From positions 2,356,001 through 2,420,000 of the forward strand of contig NC_016475.1 of the NCBI RefSeq assembly GCF_000226095.1: a stretch of DNA of 64,000 nt, in the 5' to 3' direction. This document shows positions 1 through 11,283 of the stretch, piece after piece (the stretch's first letter is position 1; each line of letters opens with the position of its first letter). Both the position numbers and the translations under genes were made by a program. This DNA is from Thermothelomyces thermophilus ATCC 42464 (Eukaryota > Ascomycota > Sordariomycetes > Sordariales > Chaetomiaceae). The notes under the pieces are model-generated. The model did no database searches. It saw only the letters and a list, made by a program, of their open reading frames with translations, and was not told the DNA's origin.

Positions 1-948
1 CATTCTCAGCGGCTCGACTACTACCGCGGCGCCAACTTTGACTCCTTCTATGCCACCAGGGAGGAGCGGAAGAAGACGGCCAAGAGGGAGTACGAGAACC
101 AGATGGCGCAGCGTGCCCATCTCCAAGCATTCATCGACAAGTTCCGTTACAACGCGGCCAAGTCGTCAGAGGCCCAGTCCCGCATCAAGAAGCTGGAGCG
201 CATGCCGGTCCTGGAGCCGCCAGAGACCGAGTACAGCGTGCGTTTCAAGTTCCCAGAAGTCGAAAAGCTCTCGCCGCCCATCGTCCAGATGTCCGGTGTC
301 ACGTTTGGCTACACAAGGGACAAGATCCTGCTCAGGAACGTCGACCTCGACGTCCAGCTCGACTCGCGCATTGGCATCGTCGGGCCCAACGGGGCGGGCA
401 AGACCACAGTGCTCAAGCTTCTCATTGGTAAATTGCAGCCGACGAGCGGCACCATCTCGCAGCACCCCCGCCTGCGCATCGGCTACTTCGCTCAGCATCA
501 CGTGGACGCGCTCGACCTCAACGCGAGCGCCGTCAGCTTCATGGCCAAGAACTACCCGGGTAAGACGGACGAGGAGTACCGCCGGCAGCTGGGCGCCTTT
601 GGCATCACGGGCACTACGGGCCTGCAGAAGATGGCGCTCCTGTCCGGTGGTCAGAAGTCCCGTGTCGCGTTTGCCTGTCTGGCCCTTACCAATCCCCACA
701 TCCTGGTCATGGACGAGCCGTCCAACCACCTGGATATCGAAGCCATGGACGCCTTGGCCGACGCCCTCAAGGAGTTCCAGGGCGGCGTCTTGATTGTGTC
801 CCACGACGTGACCTTGCTGCAGACGGTGTGCACCTCGCTGTGGGTGTGTGAAAACGGCACGGTGGAGAAGTTCCCGGGCGACGTGCAGGCCTACAAGAAG
901 AGGATCTCAGCGCAGGCTGACGCGGCGGGTGTGGTCAAGGCTCATTAA
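1..948 (+). CDS. GCN20: GCN20-type ABCF ATPase (5' partial)
   Basis: The frame is open from the first base of the window and ends at TAA 946-948, giving 315 residues of a larger protein. It holds the inter-domain linker and the whole second ABC domain: Walker A GPNGAGKTT near residue 128, signature LSGGQKSRV near 214, and Walker B VMDEPSNHLD near 236, followed by the switch histidine in VSHD. There are no membrane segments, so this is a soluble ABCF protein. The C-terminal end (FPGDVQAYKKRI) fits Gcn20 better than Arb1 or eEF3. By family knowledge Gcn20 works with Gcn1 on ribosomes to help uncharged tRNA activate the kinase Gcn2 in amino-acid starvation. The N-terminal Gcn1-binding part and first ABC domain lie upstream of the window. 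The family is certain; the choice of GCN20 over a paralogue is slightly less so. Confidence 0.88.
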   Translation, partial: HSQRLDYYRGANFDSFYATREERKKTAKREYENQMAQRAHLQAFIDKFRYNAAKSSEAQSRIKKLERMPVLEPPETEYSVRFKFPEVEKLSPPIVQMSGVTFGYTRDKILLRNVDLDVQLDSRIGIVGPNGAGKTTVLKLLIGKLQPTSGTISQHPRLRIGYFAQHHVDALDLNASAVSFMAKNYPGKTDEEYRRQLGAFGITGTTGLQKMALLSGGQKSRVAFACLALTNPHILVMDEPSNHLDIEAMDALADALKEFQGGVLIVSHDVTLLQTVCTSLWVCENGTVEKFPGDVQAYKKRISAQADAAGVVKAH

Positions 949-1990
949 TCGAGAACATATATGGTAGTATGTACATGGTCTGCAATAGCAGCGCTTTGGT
1001 GGGGTTAGCATTATGGCCGTCGAGGCAGGTATGAATCGGCATAGCTGGTCTGTCTCACGAAACCCCATGTGCCGACATGACACCCCCCTTTGATCGCAAT
1101 CAAGAGGCTTGAATGCCGTACACTACCCACGAGAGGAGGGTAAGCCTCATTCTGCTGCCTGTGGCGTTTTCATGGTGCCTGCCTATCGGTTCCCGGAGGT
1201 ATGCCGAACGGTCGTAGTGGTTAATCCCATATGTTGTGCTCCCTCCAGCACTTCTTGTGTTGAAGACTCTCTGACATAAACAAGACAAATTCAGAAAACC
1301 AAATTCGGGCCAAAGACAACTCGATTTCATGTCCCGGAGTTGGGGGTGAGGTAGGTATCCGTGCGAGGTAATGGACAAAGTTAAGTTGGTCGAACCGCCT
1401 GATCAGGCAGACGCCGCGGATGTGCCCGCGAGTTACGCCAACAGTTCTGGAGACTTTGCTAATGTCCTGCGTGCAATTGATTGACAGTAGTGCGAGAGTT
1501 TGGTCCCATGTCTACATTCTCGTTCCTAGCATAGTGTTTTCTGAAAGACCGTGGTGTTTTTGCGGTTATCTTTTTCGTGGCATTCTCCATTCCGATATCG
1601 TGCCTGCCCGTCGAGCCTGAGAGGTTTCAGCAATTGCCCCTCCAAAAAAGGCACCAGAGAAAAGACGAAATTGGCCTAGCGCGACGCGCTTCCTCATCTG
1701 CCTCCAATCGAATAAGGAATGGTGTAAACAAGCGAGAACGCAGGGACCACCGAGACAGCCAGTCGAGCGAGTCTTGCCCGATTTTGGGCGTGCCTGATCT
1801 CCACTCGGCAGCAGCAAGCGGTGAACGATCCTCGCCTTTTCATTTCTCGCCCAAAATCAAACAATCTCCTCTTGCCGACCGACTTCTCCACCACCCGACA
1901 GCTTTTCCACAGCACACGTCCGCTCAACATCGGTTTCCCTCCTGCAGCTCACATCGCTTTGCAGACCAGCTTTTTACGAAAACCATCAAA
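949..1990. other. GCN20-TUB2 intergenic region
   Basis: This holds the 3' flank of the GCN20-like gene and the promoter and 5' UTR of beta-tubulin. The last 150 bases before the ATG are rich in C and T with few G (for example 1855-1925), as in strongly expressed fungal genes. No ORF here looks like a protein family I know. Confidence 0.6.
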
Positions 1991-3873
1991 ATGCGTGAGA
2001 TTGTAAGTCTCTCCGCCCCTCGCATTTCGTGCCGCATGCCCTCGACGCGTCTGGGAATTTTTTTTTGGGGGGAGGGGGCGGCCCCTGATCAACCCCACAC
2101 TTTGGGACAGCATCGTTCCATGAGCTCTCGACCAGCCGAACCGCGACAGCACCGTCACGATGGCAAGAACGCGATGCTGACTGCTTTGCGTGTCACAGGT
2201 TCACCTCCAGACCGGCCAGTGCGTAAGTGATGACCGATTCGAACCTTGCGGCATCTACTGGGTGGTGCAGGTTGATTGACACCTAGCTCCCTAGGGTAAC
2301 CAAATCGGTGCCGCTTTCTGGTACGTCCAAGTTCGATACGGAATCAAAGCCTCTTGTCATCGAAAGGCAATCCAAACTGACTTCTTCTTCAGGCAGACCA
2401 TCTCTGGCGAGCACGGCCTCGACAGCAATGGCGTGTACGTAGCCGTCAATAGCCCCAGGTCGATGAAGCCCTCGCTCACCGCTCCGATAGGTACAATGGC
2501 ACTTCCGAGCTGCAGCTCGAGCGCATGAACGTCTACTTCAACGAGGTACGTCTTGTCTAGCACCCGTTGACGGTTGGGTGATGGCGTGCTTACCTTTTTC
2601 TCTTTGAACAGGCTTCCGGCAACAAGTATGTCCCTCGTGCCGTCCTCGTCGACCTGGAGCCCGGCACCATGGACGCTGTGCGTGCTGGTCCCTTTGGCCA
2701 GCTCTTCCGCCCGGACAACTTCGTCTTCGGCCAGTCTGGTGCTGGCAACAACTGGGCCAAGGGTCACTACACCGAGGGTGCCGAACTCGTCGACCAGGTC
2801 CTCGATGTCGTCCGTCGCGAGGCTGAGGGCTGCGACTGCCTCCAGGGTTTCCAGATTACCCACTCCCTCGGTGGTGGTACCGGTGCCGGTATGGGTACCC
2901 TCCTGATCTCCAAGATTCGCGAGGAGTTCCCCGACCGCATGATGGCCACCTTCTCCGTTGTCCCTTCCCCCAAAGTCTCGGACACGGTCGTTGAGCCCTA
3001 CAACGCCACCCTCTCGGTCCACCAGCTGGTTGAGAACTCGGACGAGACCTTCTGCATTGACAACGAGGCTCTCTACGACATTTGCATGCGCACCCTCAAG
3101 CTGTCCAACCCCTCGTACGGCGACCTCAACTACCTGGTCTCTGCCGTCATGTCGGGTGTCACCGTCTCGCTCCGTTTCCCCGGCCAGCTCAACTCGGATC
3201 TCCGCAAGCTGGCTGTCAACATGGTTCCTTTCCCTCGTCTCCACTTCTTCATGGTCGGCTTCGCTCCGCTCACCAGCCGCGGCGCCCACTCGTTCCGCGC
3301 CGTCTCCGTTCCGGAGTTGACCCAGCAGATGTTCGACCCCAAGAACATGATGGCTGCGTCCGACTTCCGCAACGGTCGCTACCTGACCTGCTCTGCCATC
3401 TTGTGAGATATACCCCCCCCCCCTCCTCCCTCCCTCCCGGTGTTACAGATTGTCGGACGAGGTGCTAACGATGCGACAGCCGTGGCAAGGTCTCGATGAA
3501 GGAGGTTGAGGACCAGATGCGCAACGTTCAGAACAAGAACTCGTCCTACTTCGTCGAGTGGATTCCGAACAACGTCCAGACCGCTCTGTGCTCGATCCCG
3601 CCGCGCGGTCTCAAGATGTCGTCGACCTTTGTTGGTAACTCGACGGCTATTCAGGAGCTGTTCAAGCGCATTGGCGAGCAGTTCACTGCCATGTTCCGTC
3701 GCAAGGCTTTCTTGCACTGGTACACTGGCGAGGGTATGGATGAGATGGAGTTCACCGAGGCTGAGTCCAACATGAACGATCTCGTCTCGGAGTACCAGCA
3801 GTACCAGGATGCTGGTGTCGACGATGAGGAGGGAGAGTACGAGGAGGAGGCTCCTCTTGAGCAGGAGGAGTAA
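1991..3873 (+). CDS. TUB2: beta-tubulin
   Basis: Seven exons: 1991-2002, 2199-2222, 2295-2320, 2393-2434, 2491-2545, 2612-3402 and 3480-3873, joining in frame to 447 residues, the usual fungal length. The protein starts MREIVHLQTG, has the tubulin GTP-binding loop GGGTGAGMG at about 140-148, and ends in an acidic tail ([15 protein letters not shown]). It forms the alpha/beta-tubulin dimer of microtubules. The cluster of tiny 5' exons is typical of ascomycete beta-tubulin genes. Intron borders are GT..AG, and joining exon 6 to exon 7 restores SAIFRGKV. Positions linked to benzimidazole resistance carry the sensitive-type residues: His6, Tyr50, Phe167, Glu198 and Phe200. The MREI initiation motif fixes the start, since it carries the known autoregulation signal of beta-tubulin. 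Confidence 0.97.
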
Positions 3874-4431
3874 GTTCCAGGGCTTGCTTCTCGCCCTCCG
3901 TATCCGCCGAGGTCGGCAGCACCTGTTGGGCATGCAGGTCGACTGTGAGCTAGTTTCTTGGAAGGGTGGATAATGATCACATCGGGCGTGCTGCCGCTAT
4001 TCATTCGACTTGATCTGCCGCCTGTGTCTGTGGATACGGCTCTTTTGAGTTTGAGCGGCGAAGTTTGTGTTGGTGATATCAATAATTTAATAAGAAACGG
4101 GGAGGCATCTGATCGGTTTCGGTTGGACCCCCGATTGTTATACCTAAGGCAAGAAAATCATGCACCTGTCTTTGGTGTCGAATGCCTTCCAGTCCTCGCT
4201 ACGTTGTTTGGTCCCTTGAATTTGACGCCGTTTATCCGTCTTGTTCCTTTGAATGCTTCAAACTCTCTTCATGGCACCAACCTGGGCTTGCCCCCTCTAC
4301 CTTCTTCCTCCTTCTCCCGTTCTGTAATGCAGCTGCCTGCGCTGGAGACGAATCTCTACGCTGTTCTACACGTGTCATCATCACGCGGTGGCTGGGAGCA
4401 CATGCGCGCGCCCGCGCCTGCGTGTGTCTAC

Positions 4432-4446
4432 GTGTGTGTGTGTGTG
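4432..4446. repeat. (GT)n microsatellite
   Basis: A short GT dinucleotide run, directly preceded by a CG/GT-alternating stretch from about 4402. Confidence 0.8.
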
Positions 4447-6038
4447 ATGTTGAATTCTAAAGGCCGTAGCAGGACGCCTGTACTCAGCCTTGCTCTGGAA
4501 AGCAAGATGACCTGCCTCCTTGCAAGATTTGACGTGGATCTTGTTTTTTGTTTTTCCCTTCCTCCCATGCTTTGAGCTGCGGAGATTCGTCGTGATATTG
4601 GCCCGGGATCATGTATCATCAGCACCAGACATATGAGGGACCGCTGAGACAACAATCTTGCCCCGAGGGCCAGCGGAGTAAACTTTGGCTTGTTCTCTTT
4701 TGTGTGCGTTGTCCGATTAGACTGTCTAGCAGAAACTGGGTGGCCATGGTAAATGTAACCCGACCCAGTAGTCATTTCAAGGGGGGCATATATCTAGGGA
4801 CTCAGGGGGTGGGGGGTCAGACTCGGGGTCTACTGCCGGGCTTCGGGATGCTTTGCGGTCTTTGAGGTATTGCATTTCATTGTGTTCTCCCGAGTATTAA
4901 ATGGCGGCCGTGTGGATGTCTTGCTGGACTACAGTTCGGCTTCCCTTGCTCTCAATCGCTGTACCCCTAGCCTCTGTATTGTCTCAGCCTTCGTGCTGAG
5001 CACTACAAAGCCGGAGCTAGAGCGTTCTAGCACTGACTCACATGGTTTTGGAACAAGGGACTAAATTTTGCGCGGCAAAGCGTTTTCTGTTTCCTTGACC
5101 CGACGATGCCCCTGACACCTCAGCTCTTTTTTTCTGGAAGTTCAACCCATTTCTTCCTCGCTCGAGACGGGAAAACCTGTTTGACAAGTCTCGGGCATTT
5201 CCGTCAAGCAAGCCGAGTGTGACACGGCCGCAGACTCGTGTTAGACTGTGAACGAACTCGTTACTCAGCCCACGCCCGGAGGAGGCACATGCGCCAAAGT
5301 CTCATCTGGCACCGGCTGAGACGAACCTGTATATATGTACGTACATCCGCTACAAGGCACTAGAGCCTCTCCTTGGTTCTGGAAACGGCTGGGATGGTGA
5401 CGCTGAATAAAGCCCGAGCCCGTGCTTGGCTGGGATTCGCGTATAAGAGCAGTTCCTATCCATATCAACTTCCTAAAAAGGAGAATGTAAGCAAGAGGAA
5501 CGCGTACGCGGTTGATAGGCGTGGTTCTGCGGGGTGAACGCACAGCCACAGCCACCCCATAGGATCCTTCTTGCCCTGCAGACCGCCTGAACTGATCGTG
5601 ACACAGGACCTATTGAAGGTCGTCGACATGGCGTGTGTGGGACCCCGAGAGTCACCGGAGAAGCCGGTTCGCGTCCACACATACGGAGGCAGGCACCACG
5701 CTAACGGCGCCGGTGGCACAAGTTTCCTGCAGGACCGACAGGCTGGCCCCTTTCCTCCCCCTGTCTGCGGTTCGTCGTCCCGGTGCCGTTTGGCGACTGC
5801 GAGACGACGACGATCGTATCCTCATGCTATACGTATCCGCGGCATAGCGGAGCCAGACGGAGACCCGGGGCTCTGAGCCGCTCGAGAATGCGCGCGTCTG
5901 CCCATGACCTTGACTACATACCCCGTCCTGCCTTTTAAGCCTTTGCATGTCGGTGCCTCTCCAGACTTGGGCCTCCTGGAAGGTTACGGGGCCACCTCGG
6001 GCAGAGACATGTCGACCCGAGCGCTACTGCAACTTGTC

Positions 6039-6066
6039 GGGGGGGGGGGGGGGGGGAGGGGGCGGG
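6039..6066. repeat. G tract, possible G-quadruplex
   Basis: Eighteen consecutive G, then A, five G, C and three G. Such a run satisfies the G-quadruplex pattern on the plus strand. Long G/C runs also occur at about 31898-31912, 41870-41882 and 56451-56470. Confidence 0.75.
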
Positions 6067-6540
6067 TCTCAGCCCTAATGGGCGAGACGGCTTTTCGAGA
6101 CCCTTTACACAGTAGCGTAGTGTACCATGACGCGCTAGAGCGATTGGGTGCTGACTGCGAAGTGCCATGTTCCACCCACTTGGGTCTTCCGCTCCCCCGG
6201 CACTTGATGGGGACATACACAGTACGGTACAGCAGTTGGGGCCTCTAAACCGACTTGACCCTCTCTGGGCCCCCCCGGACCAACAAGACTAGGTGTCTGG
6301 GACGCGGAGTTGAATGCAGCAGAGCAGGACAGACGCCGAGGCGGAGATTGGTGTTCGGACATGTAAAGTCCGAATGACGGAGAGTTACTGATGGAGCATT
6401 AACGACGGACTTCTTGACAGGTCCGCCGAGACCGGGAGACCGGCGGTCAATAGACATAAGATAGGGGTGGGAACCCGAGGGCGGCAGAAGGTAATAACCA
6501 TCCTCCGGGGCTTTCTTATGTACACTAACCTGGTATGTAC

Positions 6541-6583
6541 TGTATGTACGGATCCGTACATACATACATACATATGTACATAC
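6541..6583. repeat. 24-bp perfect palindrome running into a TACA repeat
   Basis: 6541-6564 is a perfect palindrome made of TGTATGTACGGA followed by its own reverse complement. The right arm continues into a TACA tetranucleotide array to about 6583. Confidence 0.85.
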
Positions 6584-7100
6584 GTGGGAGGGTCCCAGGA
6601 CCCTGCGTGAGCGCACAGGGCCAGACCGGAAGGGCGCCATATCGGAGTTGAGGAGCGAATCACCCTGTGTTCCCTGTTGAGCAGTAGTTATCGCCGATAC
6701 TGATGCAGTCCGAGATGATGGTCCAGGGCCCATCTTCTGTCTTGTCGGCTTGCTTCTTGGGGGAGACGGTGGTGCGATCGACAAGGCTACGCCCGCTCAG
6801 GTTCGAGGCGTGGGAGAGGCGTCATCACGGGATTTGGCCCAGGGTGTAAAAAAAAAAAAAAGAAAAAGCATACGAAAGCAGTCTCAAAGCCATGCACGGT
6901 CCCACCGCCTGTCCTACGACAACGGCGGCTGCCTAGGCCGCACACGCTCTCGATGCATGCCGCAGGATTCGATCAATAACCGGGACAAGGCGCCACAGGG
7001 CTGGGCACGAGGGATCGGCAATCTATGGCTCTGAGCATCATCCTCGTCCTGTGGCGGTTGTTCTGAAGCGGGAATGGTGTTGTTCTTTGGCAGATGGGTG

Positions 7101-7102
<2 letters not shown>

Positions 7103-7140
<38 letters not shown>
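7103..7140. repeat. T38 homopolymer
   Basis: Thirty-eight uninterrupted T on the plus strand, far longer than other runs in the window. On the minus strand it reads as a poly(A) tract. Nothing recognisable as a retroposon body lies beside it. Confidence 0.85.
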
Positions 7141-7141
<1 letters not shown>

Positions 7142-9212
7142 TAAGACGACATGCCAAGAAGGAAACACCACGCATCAGGTCGTTAACTTGGTCTGGCAAG
7201 ATACTAGGGAAGGCACCCGATGTTACTGTATGTAGTCCGTACATGTGGCTCTTGCACCTGCATAGGTGTACCTGGCGTCGAAAGCATGCTCTTTCCTCCT
7301 CCAAGAATTGTTGTAAATAGAACCTAGACGGCAGGCGGTCCTCCCTTTTCTGGTCACCGGGGCGCCGTTCAGCTGAAGATAGCAAGCACGGCTGGCGCGC
7401 GACTGCAGTGTGAACTGACTTCTGTGTGTGAGTGTGTTTGGGAGGAGTCGAACCGAATCAAGTCAGGGTTGCTATACAGAATCAGAAACGTGCACATCCT
7501 GATGTGGCCGGTTCGACCAATTGCAACCCCAGGCCGTTCGATGGGTGGTGTTTTGAACGAAGTCGATGCGAAAGCATCATCGCAAGCGCAGCCTCGCGAG
7601 AACGCTCCGAGGTGGACCGGGGAAAAGCTTGGCATTTCTTGTGGCTCCCCCCCTCCAATGCTCAAACGGAGTCCCAACGGAAACAAAGAAGCCCTGTGGG
7701 GAACCCCGGATCCCTGTTACTGCCCCACTCCGCTCCTTTTTGCTGGCAGCTCTCGCGGGCACACCAAGAACAGGCGGGATCTGCTCGAGGTGCTGCGCCG
7801 CCACATCCCCAACCTTGCATTGACGCACTGCAACGCCAAGCTGCCTGCTGCTGCTCTTCCGCGTCTGCTCGTCTGCTACCCAAGCCTACAATGCACCCAG
7901 ACCGGTCGCACAGAACAGCCCCGGTACCGTGGGCCCCGCGCCATGCGCGATGAGGCTCGCTTTGGCGACTGCATCTCCGCGTTGTTCGTTGGCTCGACAC
8001 GACTCACTCCTCCCTCATCTGCCATTTCGCTACCGCGGTAGGACGGGAACTTTCACCAAACATACGTATGTACGGAGTACACACAGACATACGGATCGGA
8101 TACCAAGTATCAGTCCCACCATTACCCATAGATAACCTGAGCGGACCCATGATCGGACTGCCTCGCGTCCGACTCGTCGAGATACGGGGCAGCAATCAGA
8201 GAGACGCGGCAACTACCCCGCCCTGTTTGATTGACTCGATGCTGGAAGAAACGGAGGCCGGGCTCTGCCCAGGATGTTGCTTAGTTCTTGTTTGGCGGCA
8301 AATTGACAGCATTTCAGAGAGACGACTGGCTTGGGTGTTGCGTTACACAGGATCCTCCCAGCCGCGACCCTCTGGCTGGCAGGCGTCGGTTAGACGCGCT
8401 AGGAAGCCCATCCTTGTAACTGGCCAATCTCAACACTTCGGAGAGTACACGGATCTCGCACCTCCCAGTATGGTTCATCCACCAGTGCAGCCCATTCACG
8501 ATTACAAATAACTCTCTCATTCAACGTCACCAATCGCCCTTGCTACCTTTCTGCCAAGGTGCGGCCACAGGCGGGACAAAAGTTCATGACCGACTCCGTA
8601 GACCGTAGCCGCGAAAGGGCGCGGAGGGAACGGAAGGAGCAGACGTACTCAAAGGAAGGGAGCACTGGACACCCTTGACCGGTGACTCAACTGCGAGTTG
8701 TTTATTAATAAGCGACGGGTGCGTATCTGGCTCAATGTTGGGGTGGCATTCTCGGCTCCTTTTGCTGCAACCTGGCAGCCACACCCGCCCGAAGAGATGG
8801 CCACTTCTACCACACCAGATGACAGTGTCCTGCCTTGTCTTGACCGCCTCAGGGACTGCCATGCAATGATGAAGACGGAAATGGCTACATGGGATGCTTC
8901 CCGGGACGTTTGAGCTGCTTCGGTCCCAGGGCCCCTTCCGAGAAGCCCGCCCAAAGGAGCGGCAGCATAGAACCTGTTGTTGCTGCATGGCGGCACAACA
9001 CGAACTTTACTTCTCGCCCCGGCCAGGTTTCAGCGGGACGCTGAACACCTCGATACCCACTGCTCAAGTTTTCATGGGGAAGTTCTTGGTGTGGTCACAA
9101 AACATCAACCGGCCCGCACTTCTTTCTGGGAGTTCAGCCCTACAAGACACATACACTACTGCGTACTTCATACAGACCTTACATGCGTGCGTACATACGG
9201 ACGTACTGTATG

Positions 9213-9235
9213 TACATACATACATACATACATAC
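9213..9235. repeat. TACA tetranucleotide array
   Basis: Five to six TACA units. It is preceded by GTAC/GTATGT elements (9191-9212) that form imperfect inverted copies of the array. Confidence 0.8.
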
Positions 9236-9696
9236 TGATGTGCAGGCCGCGAGGTAAGGTGACCTGTAGGCGCGGCCCAAAACATGCATTTGTCAGGCGG
9301 CCCGCCCGCAACATCGACAACCACCTCGTGCAGTGCTACCTTGCTCCCTTCCCGGGGGCTACTCATTTGTGTGCTTGTCGGAGATCCGACAAGTCACGGT
9401 ACTTACTTAGCACCCAGCCCGACGCTCTCGCTCATACTTCCCCATGCAAGTCCTGTAGGGTTCTTTTCGTCGAGCTCGCATTCCCGGCCGCCTCCTACAC
9501 CGCCATATCGACGGCAACGAGTTGCCCAATTCTAAGTGCAGATCAGTGCTAGTTATTGCGAAGTGGGCGGTGTCCTTTTTCGTATCCCTCGTTTTCATTG
9601 CCGGGGGCGGCCCAGGACCGCAGCTCCGCACGCTCCAATTCCGAGCGAACCCGGGGAATCGGCGTCTGGAGTCGACGCGATCCTTTAACCAAAAAC

Positions 9697-9715
9697 AAAA
9701 AAAAAAAAAAAAAAA
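9697..9715. repeat. poly(A) run
   Basis: Nineteen A on the plus strand preceded by five A and a C. No adjacent coding remnant is visible. Confidence 0.75.
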
Positions 9716-11266
9716 CGTGGGTACAGTAGATATGGATCCCAGACCAGCGACTGTGGCTTTGTTCCGATGCTCAGCGATGTCGTGGGGAACAGCGGAGTGG
9801 TACACGTCGCATCCACTGGATGCTTGCGCTGTGCTGCTGTGCTTCTGTGGAGGAAGGGAGGCGAGCAACAAGCCACCGCATCGGCCAGCCCTACGAGATG
9901 GTGCAGCGTATGTACTGTACTGTACAGATTACATACGCAGTACGGGTCTGGCCAATAACCACACTACGTGTTTCAATCTAGTCCTGGTATTGGTGTCGCG
10001 CGTGGGGTAGCGTGCGTATGTTGTGTAAGTACACGGGGAAGGGTGTATCTGCAAGACAAGTCATGTACTTTGCTCGTAGGCAAAGCGTTGCTGTGTTGAC
10101 GGCACCTGTGCATATTTGTATTAAGCACCGCGCAGGCAGTTATTTGTTAGACACACCGCGCCCTCGGTGCAGCCTATGACGTCGGAAAGAAGACCAAGCC
10201 CCCGGATCAACCGGACACGTGCAGAGCGATAGGCCAAAACGGAGCACGGCAGTGCCAACCGCGCCGTTTCCAGTTCCGTCCCACTCCGAAACGAAACTTT
10301 CCGGATGTGGGTATTTTGCCCTCTGCAAAGCCGACCTCAAGCGGGCTACTTCTACATACGAGTACAGAGTAGTAACGAATAGAATGCGGAAAAGGGACGG
10401 CACTATTTCCGTCAAGTACAGGAGCGAATAAGGAAAGGAAAAGAAAATACACACTAAGCTCTTCGACGAACGCTCGTTGTGGTGAGGTTGATGCCCAAAC
10501 CCCAGGCCATCTTGGTGCGCAGCGGGTGTCCCGTTTATTAGCGGCCATTGGGGTTTGGGGATAGCAAGCACTGCACTCGCTGGGAGGCCTATGCAATTTG
10601 GCGAGTAACTTGTGACAGGACCTTTTTATTTTTCATTTTTTTTTTCTTCTCTTAGACGGGGACAAGGGATCTATTGCGTATACTCCGTACTGCAAGTGCG
10701 GCAGTAGCGTTTCATTGCTATCCAGAGTCTCTAATATGTTTTTGCCTGGACAACGAGGCCACGAGGTTCGGGTTGCTTGCATCGCCTTGGTCCCCAACAT
10801 GATTTTTCCACATTTGGCTGGCACGTGGACCCGAGGTTAGGGCACTGGGCCCGGGAGCATACATTGCCGCTGCATCTGCAGGGCCGCTGTTCCTCGCTCT
10901 TTTCTCCCCCCAAGGTGTTGATTAATTGGTCAACCCTGTACAGTGAAAATAAGTTTCCGGCCCTCGCGCGCCTGATTTGTTAGCTTCTATCCGTATGCTT
11001 GCGTCTACGGAGTTAATCAGAAGCTGATTACATTTCCTGCGGACATAGCCCACAGCTGCGTTACTAAGTCCGCGCGGAAGTTTACTGATCAAACAATGAA
11101 TGGGGCCGCGCTACAAGGACGCTCCCACAAGCCCATGGCCCCGGTCTCAAGCAACGAATCGCCGCGGAGCAAACCGGTAAGGGTGCCCCCGACAACAAGC
11201 CGTTTCCCCGGATATTTCTGGGAACCCTGAGGGACCGAGTCCAGGGTTCCCCATTGACTGCGATAT

Positions 11267-11283
11267 ACACACACACACACACA
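11267..11283. repeat. (CA)n microsatellite
   Basis: An AC dinucleotide array of about eight units in the gene-poor region. Confidence 0.8.

Noticed and set aside
2230-2250. GGTTCGAATC on the minus strand, tRNA B-box-like
   Set aside because: It lies in a beta-tubulin intron and the flanking five bases do not form a T-stem.
2357-3289. 310-codon minus-strand frame across beta-tubulin
   Set aside because: Antisense shadow; it crosses beta-tubulin introns and exons without regard to their borders.
7424-8041. 205-codon frame in the gene desert
   Set aside because: A competing 173-codon frame overlaps it in another register; composition is arbitrary and no motif is visible.
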